Assembly: GCA_041623895.1 (NCBI GenBank)
Contig: JBFJVZ010000074.1
Location: 1 to 21,445 of the forward strand
Reading direction: 5' to 3'
DNA from: JBFJVZ01 sp041623895
GTDB lineage: Bacteria > Planctomycetota > Planctomycetia > Pirellulales > Pirellulaceae
Length of the DNA stretch: 21,445 nt
Below, piece by piece: positions 15,468 through 21,445 of this stretch (the stretch's first letter is position 1; the number at the start of each line of letters is the position of its first letter). The translations under genes were made by a program, and so were the position numbers. Under the pieces are notes generated by a model. That model was not told the origin of the DNA, did not search any database, and worked only from the letters and a program-made list of their open reading frames with translations.

Positions 15468-16106
15468 ATGAGAAAAACTTTTTACCTGGCTTTGGCCCTG
15501 ATCTTCGTTCCGACTGCCGTCGTGGCCGATGATGGACAACCTGCCAACAGCGAAACGGCGCTTTCCGAAAGCTTTGATGCCGCCGAATTATCACCAAAAT
15601 GGCACGTTAATGTCGGTACTTGGAAAGTCACCGACGGTGTGCTGCGAGCCAGTGAAGTGCCCGCCGACAAGCACGCCGCCGCTGCTCGATACCCGCTGGA
15701 GAGTCAAAATGCAGTTTACCAACTGCGGTTCCGATTCGTCGATCAGGGAAAAGGATTTCACTTGGGTTTCGACCCGGCTCCTGGTGAACTTGACAAGAAA
15801 GGACATCTGTTCTCGGTAATGATCACGCCCACATCGTGGAAGATTGTCAAGCACGCGGACAAGAAGCAACCCAAGGAAGATCCCACGGAGATACTTGCGG
15901 AAGAACAAACCAAATTTGAGACCGGCAAGTGGTACCAACTGCGAGTGACGACCTGGGCGAATTACGTGACCGCGAGAATCGACGGCGAACAAGAATTGAA
16001 ATGCAGTCACGAAACGTTTGCCGTCAAGAAACCAACACTGGTTTTTCGTTGCCAAGGCGATGGAGTCGAGATCGACGACATTAAAGTCTGGCGACCAGTT
16101 CGATGA
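15468..16106 (+). CDS. Exported LamG/DUF1080-like protein
   Basis: A 212-residue protein with a Sec signal peptide (MRKTFYLALALIFVPTAVVA) followed by one beta-sandwich domain of the concanavalin-like type that includes DUF1080 and LamG-like members. Supporting features are ESFDAAELSPKWHVNVGTWK with VTDGVLRASE directly after, QNAVYQLRFRFVDQGKGFHLG, KWYQLRVTTWANYVTARIDG and the closing VEIDDIKVWR strand, a very typical ending for this fold. Such domains bind or cleave carbohydrates, but catalytic residues cannot be assigned. No clear ribosome binding site precedes the ATG. The gene is divergent from the truncated cytochrome gene and lies 128 nt before the large gene at 16235 on the same strand, so the two might share a transcript. 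Confidence 0.8.
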   Translation: MRKTFYLALALIFVPTAVVADDGQPANSETALSESFDAAELSPKWHVNVGTWKVTDGVLRASEVPADKHAAAARYPLESQNAVYQLRFRFVDQGKGFHLGFDPAPGELDKKGHLFSVMITPTSWKIVKHADKKQPKEDPTEILAEEQTKFETGKWYQLRVTTWANYVTARIDGEQELKCSHETFAVKKPTLVFRCQGDGVEIDDIKVWRPVR

Positions 16107-16234
16107 ACTCGGCTGCAAGTGTCGGCGGACATTCCGTGGCCGATTGTTTACGCGATTACCGACCACGTGGTGTTGGCCGACGATGTCTTCGCGTCTTGCG
16201 GGTGCGGCATGAGTGATTTGCGGAAGAACACACC

Positions 16235-19024
16235 ATGAAGTCGATACACATTGTTGGTAGCACCGCTTTCGCCGTTCTGTTCGGTCTCAGTTGGTTTGCC
16301 AACACCGCTGCCAATGCGTTGCAGGTAGATTCCCAAAAACCCATTCGCGAACTGGCCGGAATGCTTCAGCGGATCGTTCCCGAATGGAAAATCCAGCATG
16401 TCGACAAACAGCCCAGCGTCGAATTGGACGGTTTTCGTGGATATCGATTGGTTGTGCGGCGGGCCTGGCCGCATTTTGATAGCTCGGATCCGCAGCAATT
16501 AGCTCAAGTGGGCGAAGCGATCGCAACCAGCTTTATCAATGATGACTGGGAGTTTGTGCTGATTCCCAGCGAACCAAAAAAACCGCCGACCGGATTGAAG
16601 TCAAAAATTCAGTGGCAAGAGAGCAAATGTCCGTTCCACACCCGCGAGATTTGTTTGGGCGAAGGTCACGGTTACGTGTGGTTCACCCGCGGCATGATTC
16701 ACTTCCAACATGTTGTCCGTGACAAGCTGAATCTAAGCGGGGGTGATGATCCGATTGAAGTCCTGGTCGATGGTCTGCTGGTTGACGATCAGGGCACAAT
16801 GACGGCCAATTCCGTACCTTACTTGCTGGCCCGGTATGGCGACAAGGCGATTCCTTACATCGAAAAGGCAATCGATCGGCCGAAAGATCCTTGGAAAGTA
16901 ATCACGGCGCTGACTCCGATTCATACAAACCGGTCAACGGAGTTGCTGATCCGTTTGTTTAACTCGGATGATCCCAAGCATCGCCGCCCCGCGATGTACG
17001 CCTTGATTCACGAACCGTTTCGCGAAGCGGCGAAGGAAGCCTACTTTGACATCCTGCGTGAACATCGATACGTGCCGCGAGTTTCCAAGGCCTGCGTTCA
17101 GTTTGGTTGGCAGGACGCGCTGCCGATTCTGGGGCAACTGATCGACAAACCGCTTCATATTCGCGGCTATTACGATGCGGTCCACGGCCGCCGCCAACTG
17201 GAAGGCAACCCGGTCCCCAAGCCAATCGTTGACGCTGAACAGACCTTGCGTGGTTTGATGCGCGCAGGCGGCGACGCGGATCGTGAGAAAGCGATTGCCA
17301 CAGCCCGCCAACGACTGATTGATTCGGATGATAACGAAGCTGCCAACCTCGCCGCATTGACGCTGGCAATCTTCATCACCAAAGGAAACAGCGAACCCGT
17401 CCGTACCGCCGGCATCGAGATCTTGAAGGCACGACCGCGCGGTTCGACAATCGCTTTTCTCAAGTCGCTCGCCAACAAACTCGAGGGATCCGAGCGAACG
17501 CGCGTCGAAGCGGTGCTGGCGGTCGTTAATGCCACCAACGCGCGGCAAGAGAAACGTGAACAGCACACCAACGTTGCTTGGGGGGAAAGCGTCAATGGAC
17601 TGAAGGCAGGACTTTCGTTTGCTGAGTCTGCGATTGGCGCCGCGGACGGCCGAGTCGCGGTCGGCAGCAAATTGGCACTGCAACTGACGATCAACAACGT
17701 CAGCGACGGTGCGGTCAAATTCCAAACGCTTGCTTCGTCGTTCTTGGTACCGCAAGTCCACGATTCGCAAGGCAAGCCCGTGATGGTCGCGGTCCCAAGT
17801 TACGACGGTCCAGCGATCTTGCAGACTCACCATTTGCAAGCAGGGCAATCCGTCAAGCTCGCGATGCATTCGTGTTCGGTCGCTCCACGAGCACTGATTG
17901 ACGATTCGAATGGCTGTCACATCTTTGCCGGCTTGGGAAATCACAAACTGTCAGCGTCGGTTGAAGTAAACCCTCTGGTTGCTGCTGCCCCGACGACTCT
18001 GCTTCGCACGGGCACGATCCAATGCGAGATGATCCCTCCCGATCAGGACACCGTCACGCGACGACTTGCCGGCGAACTGGTCAAGCGGGCTGACGTGTTC
18101 AGCTGCAAAGTCGTTTATTTGGGTCCTGCCAAGCCGAAATTACATTCGGTCGGATTGATGAACGCAAAGTTCAGCGAGCAGTATCCCGATCACTGGACGA
18201 CGGTGAAGATCGACGAGCCAACAGCAAAATTGATCATCGACTTTTTGGCCGAAGAAGGATTGTTGTTCCGCTACGTCGCCGATCCCGACATTCCCGCGGA
18301 ACTTCCGCAAACATGTTACTTTTTGGGCATCGAAGCAGGCCAGGACAAACCCGCCTCGATGATGATTCCGCTTCGTTGGGAGTCGATGCAAGGGCAAATC
18401 ACAAAACTTAGTGAGGCGGTTGGCGGTCAAACCGCCCAAGCCTTGGCAAAGATTCTGGAGCAACCATTGTTTACCGATTGGCATCAGGTGACCTCCGGCG
18501 CGCTGGTCGGGGTGAGTGTCCGGCGGCAGTTATACGAGCGGTCGGACGATCCGTTTTTCTATGTGCGGTTGCGCTTGACCAATCGCACCAAGAACGATGT
18601 ATTTGTTAACCTTGCCGGCGATAAACACCTCTTCGCTCCTAACCAGTGGGGTTTTCACCGGCAGACCCAGCGAATCATCATTGATGAAGGTCGTATGATT
18701 CCGGTGCCACTTACGGCAGAACAAAAACAAGGACTGATCGCCCAAGCCAAAGCGGGAAAACTTTCTCGCATCGCGGGCGGCGATTCGCTCGATTTCTTTC
18801 GCCCGTTCAACCGCGGCGGCCGCGAAGACGTCCAAGACCAACAAAAATATGGCAGCTTTATGATCATCAGCATCGATGGGCACCTGCGTGCTACCGACGC
18901 AAAGATCACGGAAACCATCAACGTCGAGTGGGATGGAAACGTCAGCGAAGTCGAAACCGATGTCGTGATCCCGGCTCCGGTGACATTCCAGGCGATGCCC
19001 AAAAATGCGCTGATTATCCCGTAG
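16235..19024 (+). CDS. Large exported protein of unknown function
   Basis: A 929-residue protein with a signal peptide (residues 1-29, ending near ANTAANALQ). Three parts can be seen. Residues 30-185 form a novel-looking N-terminal region (LDGFRGYRLVVRRAWPHFD, CLGEGHGYVWFTRGMIHFQ). Residues 190-430 are helical and repetitive like HEAT repeats (VPYLLARYGDKAIPYIEKA, STELLIRLFNSDDPKHRRP, NEAANLAALTLAIFIT). From about 445, NVAWGESVNGLKAGLSFAE and LALQLTINNVSDGAVKFQT start a beta-rich domain of a kind I recall in other planctomycete secreted proteins, after which a long C-terminal part is unassigned. No catalytic motif, no Cys cluster and no membrane anchor are visible. A short frame (16209-16238) ends in an overlap with the start codon. 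The gene converges with the cupin-like gene at 19096. Confidence 0.85.
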   Translation: MKSIHIVGSTAFAVLFGLSWFANTAANALQVDSQKPIRELAGMLQRIVPEWKIQHVDKQPSVELDGFRGYRLVVRRAWPHFDSSDPQQLAQVGEAIATSFINDDWEFVLIPSEPKKPPTGLKSKIQWQESKCPFHTREICLGEGHGYVWFTRGMIHFQHVVRDKLNLSGGDDPIEVLVDGLLVDDQGTMTANSVPYLLARYGDKAIPYIEKAIDRPKDPWKVITALTPIHTNRSTELLIRLFNSDDPKHRRPAMYALIHEPFREAAKEAYFDILREHRYVPRVSKACVQFGWQDALPILGQLIDKPLHIRGYYDAVHGRRQLEGNPVPKPIVDAEQTLRGLMRAGGDADREKAIATARQRLIDSDDNEAANLAALTLAIFITKGNSEPVRTAGIEILKARPRGSTIAFLKSLANKLEGSERTRVEAVLAVVNATNARQEKREQHTNVAWGESVNGLKAGLSFAESAIGAADGRVAVGSKLALQLTINNVSDGAVKFQTLASSFLVPQVHDSQGKPVMVAVPSYDGPAILQTHHLQAGQSVKLAMHSCSVAPRALIDDSNGCHIFAGLGNHKLSASVEVNPLVAAAPTTLLRTGTIQCEMIPPDQDTVTRRLAGELVKRADVFSCKVVYLGPAKPKLHSVGLMNAKFSEQYPDHWTTVKIDEPTAKLIIDFLAEEGLLFRYVADPDIPAELPQTCYFLGIEAGQDKPASMMIPLRWESMQGQITKLSEAVGGQTAQALAKILEQPLFTDWHQVTSGALVGVSVRRQLYERSDDPFFYVRLRLTNRTKNDVFVNLAGDKHLFAPNQWGFHRQTQRIIIDEGRMIPVPLTAEQKQGLIAQAKAGKLSRIAGGDSLDFFRPFNRGGREDVQDQQKYGSFMIISIDGHLRATDAKITETINVEWDGNVSEVETDVVIPAPVTFQAMPKNALIIP

Positions 19025-19040
19025 CGGAAGCTTGGGAGAA

Positions 19041-19075
19041 TTCCGATTCATGCGCATCGGAAGTCTTGACGACTT
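19041..19075. terminator. Possible paired hairpins between convergent genes
   Basis: In the 71-nt gap between two converging genes, TTCCGAT (19041-19047) pairs with ATCGGAA (19056-19062), and directly after it AAGTC (19061-19065) pairs with GACTT (19071-19075). The position suits transcription stops for both strands. There is no good T-run, so this is suggestive only. Confidence 0.3.
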
Positions 19076-19095
19076 TCGCTACCTGAATGGTCCGA

Positions 19096-19839
19096 TTAGC
19101 CAAACCGCTTGAATGCTTCCCCGGAGTTCAGCTTTTCCGCCTTGATGCGGCCACCGGAAAGTTTTTCGCCGTGCGGGTCGATGTACACACGGCCGCTCTT
19201 TTTGATCTCCGGGTCAACATGCAACACGTGGATATTGAAGATGTAGCCCGTATCACTGGTGGCCTTGAACCAGTGCACGTTGTCTTTGAAGTCACTGATC
19301 GTTGAATATTCACCGGGTGTGAATTTTCGATCAATCGTGGGACGCACGATCATGTGATCTTCCAGGTCCTCCAGCCGATCGTAGTGCTTGCCCTCAAACT
19401 GCCCCTGCAGCACCAGAAACGCGGTGGCCATGTTGTTGTGACCGTGCGGGCAAACGGAGCGATCTTTCTTGAGTGCGAACATTTGATGCCCATAGACCAA
19501 CTTAGTCGGCAAACCTTCCACTTCCGGAAACTTGGCCTTGAAAGACTTTTCGCCGCGATCGCGGAAGTTCATGTTCTCGGTCAGCTTTTCAAAGTCGACG
19601 TAGGTCAGAAACTCGGCCAGATCAATCTGGCTGAAAAGCTGTTCGACTTGCTGCTGCCATTGAACCGCTTTTAGTTTTTGACCTTTCAGATCTACACTCA
19701 TTTGATTCACCTCAGCCAGCCATTTGGCGGCAATCGGTTTCACCGACTCAGCCAAGGCATCGCTGGCAAGCACGGTCTCCAACAACGAGAACGTCAGCAG
19801 TGAACCAAGGGTTTGTTTGCCAAAGTTACGACGGTCCAT
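19096..19839 (-). CDS. Tat-exported cupin-like protein
   Basis: A 247-residue protein starting with a twin-arginine signal (MDRRNFGKQTLGSLLTFSLL). The middle (residues 35-100) is helical and charged. The C-terminal part looks like a cupin barrel: H132 and H134 in CPHGHNNMATAFLVLQGQFEG, and H189 in DNVHWFKA. Cupins usually bind metal through HxH, Glu and His; here the Glu position is not clearly filled, so a three-His arrangement as in cysteine dioxygenase-like enzymes is possible. A conserved family name cannot be given, and the substrate is unknown. The ribosome binding site is AGGA about 7 nt before the ATG. The gene stands alone, converging with the large unknown gene. Confidence 0.78.
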   Translation of the reverse strand: MDRRNFGKQTLGSLLTFSLLETVLASDALAESVKPIAAKWLAEVNQMSVDLKGQKLKAVQWQQQVEQLFSQIDLAEFLTYVDFEKLTENMNFRDRGEKSFKAKFPEVEGLPTKLVYGHQMFALKKDRSVCPHGHNNMATAFLVLQGQFEGKHYDRLEDLEDHMIVRPTIDRKFTPGEYSTISDFKDNVHWFKATSDTGYIFNIHVLHVDPEIKKSGRVYIDPHGEKLSGGRIKAEKLNSGEAFKRFG

Positions 19840-19999
19840 GGTGGTCCTGCGGTTGAGATTGCTGGTCGGAGGGCGTGGGGAACTGAAAGCTTACCTCCCG
19901 GCAACGCCGCTGTCACCTTTTCAGAGTCAGCGCGTCAGTTAATGTGAGCTGTTTTCTGTTACGCGTGGGGGACAAGAAGACAAGTTTCCCAACCGCTGG

Positions 20000-20056
20000 G
20001 AGGGCGAGGCCGCAAAGCGTTTTCCGACGCTTCGGCTCGGCGGGAGCCTCGCCCCC
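20000..20056. repeat. Nested intergenic hairpin repeat
   Basis: GGGCGAGGC (20002-20010) pairs perfectly with GCCTCGCCC (20046-20054), and extra G and C residues outside can extend the stem after a bulge. Inside lies a second hairpin, AAGCG (20015-20019) with CGCTT (20028-20032). I recall similar nested GC-rich hairpins scattered between genes in planctomycete genomes. It lies after the 3' end of the minus-strand fragment at 20070. Confidence 0.6.
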
Positions 20057-20069
20057 CATGAAACTGTTG

Positions 20070-20213
20070 CTACGGCATCAACCGCCATCCCGACTTGTCG
20101 GCCTGCAAACCGGTGTGGCCTTGGTAGCGGTCGTAGACCGAGTGCATCTGCTGGATGCTGTCGAAGTAGCCGAAGATATGAGCCGCGCTGAATGACTTGC
20201 CGGCTTTGACAGG
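20070..20213 (-). pseudogene. Coding-like 3' gene fragment without a start
   Basis: Directly behind the stop codon of the molybdopterin oxidoreductase gene, a different minus-strand frame reads KPVKAGKSFSAAHIFGYFD and then continues to a TAG at 20070 (ending DKSGWRLMP). Nearly all its codons end in G or C, unlike a random frame, and the amino-acid mix (many Tyr, Phe, His, Gln) looks like real protein. The frame stays open up to a TGA at 20313-20315 but has no ATG, GTG or TTG in that upstream part. It may be the tail of a gene whose front was deleted, or a frameshifted extension. I do not recognise the family. Confidence 0.4.
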
Positions 20214-20214
20214 T

Positions 20215-21445
20215 TTACGGTTCGATCCATACCACCACGCCTTTGAACGCCGGCGTTTTACTTTTGGGGTCGGCTTGCCGTGCGACCAAGACGTTTGACT
20301 CGGGGTAATACATCAGCGCGTTGCCGGTGCGGATGGCGTCGAAAGCTCGGGCGCGGATTCCCGGCAGAACTCCGGTGTCGCTACGGACGGTGACCAATTG
20401 ATCGTGTGCCAATTCAAGACGCTGCAAGTCGTCCGGATGCATCAGAATCACGTCGCGGCGATCCTGGTTGCGATATAAGTCTTCTTCCTCATAGACCACG
20501 GTGTTGAATTGGCCTTCGCTGCGCACTGTCATCAATCGCAGTTCGTGTTCGCCCGTGCCTTTTAGGTCAGGAAGTTCGTGCACGTGTAACACAGCGCGGC
20601 CGTCGGCGGTCGGGAAAGTTGGCTCGTGAAAGGTGCGTCCGCCGATCTGGAATTCTTGTTTGCTTTCGTCGATTTGTCCGATCTTTTCATAACCCGGGAC
20701 GACGGCGCCGATCCAATGGCGAATGGTTGCGGTTTGCCGCATCGCCTGCCAATCGATCCCCTGGGCATCCGGCAACAATCGCTCACCAATCGTGGCGATC
20801 ACTTCGACTTCGCTGCGGGGACCGGGCAACCGCCGCGGACCGCCGTCGCTAAGTCGCACGTAGTTGAACATCGATTCTTGCGTGGTCGGCTGAGGTTCTT
20901 CATCTCGGGCCAGGACCGGCAAGATGATGGTTTCCCTGGAAAGCCCGTGGACATGACCGGTATTGATCGTCGTGCTCAGCATCACGCTCAAGTCGATGTT
21001 GGCCAGCGCCGCGCTGGCAAACACGGAATCGGGATTCGATCCGTACAAGTTGCCTCCCAAGCAACATGCGAATTTGATCTCGCCTCGCTGGGCCGCTTCC
21101 ATGCAAGCCAAGGTGTCTTTACCGTCGCTAGTGGGCAGCACGAGGGCGAAGGACTCGGTTAGCGACTGAAAGATCTTTTCCTTCAATTTCGGGGTCACAC
21201 CTACCGATCCGATTCCCTGCACATTGCTGTGGCCGCGAATGGGCATCAGCCCGCAACCGGGTCTGCCGATCATGCCGCGGCACATCGCCAAAGCTGCGAT
21301 CGCCTGCACATTGCTGACGCCGTGGGCGTGATGCGTGATCCCCATCGTCCAAGCGAAGACCGTGTTTTTCGATTGTGCGTAAACTTCCGCGATCGATTCG
21401 ATTTCGCTGCGTGGTACACCGGACTTCTTTTCAATCTCTTCCCAA
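20215..21445 (-). CDS. Molybdopterin oxidoreductase, formate-dehydrogenase-like (C-terminal part)
   Basis: The last 409 residues of a large molybdopterin-dependent oxidoreductase; the start and the first part lie beyond the window (members of the FdhF/YdeP-type group are about 750-770 residues). The frame is open to the window edge (WEEIEKKSGVPRSEIESIAE), so the Met at 21345 is internal, not a start. Typical segments are TMGITHHAHGVSNVQAIAAL, GLMPIRGHSNVQGIGSVGVT, CLGGNLYGSNPDS, the NTGHVHG block and ILPVLARDEEPQPTTQESMF. The final 120 or so residues (LRLMTVRSEGQFNTVVY, ILMHPDDLQRLELAHDQLV, NALMYYPESNVL) form the molybdopterin-dinucleotide-binding domain. Whether the enzyme uses formate cannot be told without the N-terminal active-site region. 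A coding-like fragment follows at once downstream. Confidence 0.9.
   Translation of the reverse strand, partial: WEEIEKKSGVPRSEIESIAEVYAQSKNTVFAWTMGITHHAHGVSNVQAIAALAMCRGMIGRPGCGLMPIRGHSNVQGIGSVGVTPKLKEKIFQSLTESFALVLPTSDGKDTLACMEAAQRGEIKFACCLGGNLYGSNPDSVFASAALANIDLSVMLSTTINTGHVHGLSRETIILPVLARDEEPQPTTQESMFNYVRLSDGGPRRLPGPRSEVEVIATIGERLLPDAQGIDWQAMRQTATIRHWIGAVVPGYEKIGQIDESKQEFQIGGRTFHEPTFPTADGRAVLHVHELPDLKGTGEHELRLMTVRSEGQFNTVVYEEEDLYRNQDRRDVILMHPDDLQRLELAHDQLVTVRSDTGVLPGIRARAFDAIRTGNALMYYPESNVLVARQADPKSKTPAFKGVVVWIEP

Noticed and set aside
16934..17944. Minus-strand open frame (336 codons) inside the large exported protein gene
   Set aside because: The plus frame runs 929 codons from a signal peptide. 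The minus frame has no recognisable protein features.
19944..20195. Plus-strand 83-codon frame near the right end
   Set aside because: It crosses the nested hairpin repeat and then mirrors the minus-strand coding-like fragment in register; its Val/Leu/Ala-rich product looks like an antisense shadow.

Overview
The window looks like a chromosomal segment of a planctomycete, most likely of the Rhodopirellula/Pirellulales type. The evidence is the protein content: an FGly sulfatase, a planctomycete cytochrome-c/DUF1549/DUF1553 protein beside a DUF1501 protein, Gfo/Idh/MocA-type oxidoreductases, a SASA-type esterase, DUF1579 and DUF3592 proteins, and many short hairpin repeats between genes. Most products carry Sec or Tat signal peptides, so much of this region is predicted to act outside the cytoplasm. 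Organism assignment is inference; no rRNA or other marker is present.

Layout. 1-58: REP-like hairpin. 229-1743: sulfatase (+). 1825-2499: two overlapping decayed genes (-), a frameshifted membrane/zinc-ribbon gene and an internally deleted DUF1501 gene. 2931-3494: DUF3592 membrane protein (+). 3601-4599: NAD-dependent epimerase/dehydratase (-). 4736-4969: aldo/keto reductase C-terminal remnant (-). 5135-6139: exported low-complexity protein with GPPW repeats (+). 6176-6544: unknown small protein (-). 6654-7373: SASA-type esterase (+). 7374-7820: gene-free, with two hairpins. 7821-9747: two overlapping Gfo/Idh/MocA-like genes (-). 9877-9934: tandem hairpins. 9939-10475: DUF1579 protein (-). 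10574-14564: DUF1501 gene and its cytochrome-c/DUF1549/DUF1553 partner (-). 15045-15404: truncated cytochrome-c domain gene (-). 15468-16106: exported LamG/DUF1080-like protein (+). 16235-19024: large exported protein of unknown function (+). 19096-19839: Tat-exported cupin-like protein (-). 20070-20213: coding-like 3' fragment (-). 20215-21445: C-terminal part of a molybdopterin oxidoreductase of the formate-dehydrogenase-like type (-), running off the window.

How the genes work together. Sulfatase, esterase, epimerase, Gfo/Idh/MocA proteins and cytochrome/DUF1501 pair fit the general planctomycete theme of breaking down and oxidising sulfated or acetylated polysaccharides, but they are not one operon: strands alternate repeatedly. 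Only two multi-gene units are convincing: 9747->7821 (8-nt overlap, strong ribosome binding site) and 14564->10574 (a pairing common in planctomycetes).

The most unusual aspect is the density of gene remnants (five candidates) mixed with structured intergenic repeats, which suggests an accessory, rearranging region. I found no CRISPR array, rRNA, tRNA, transposase, phage module or recognisable defence system, and no clear evidence of a wholly new multi-gene system.
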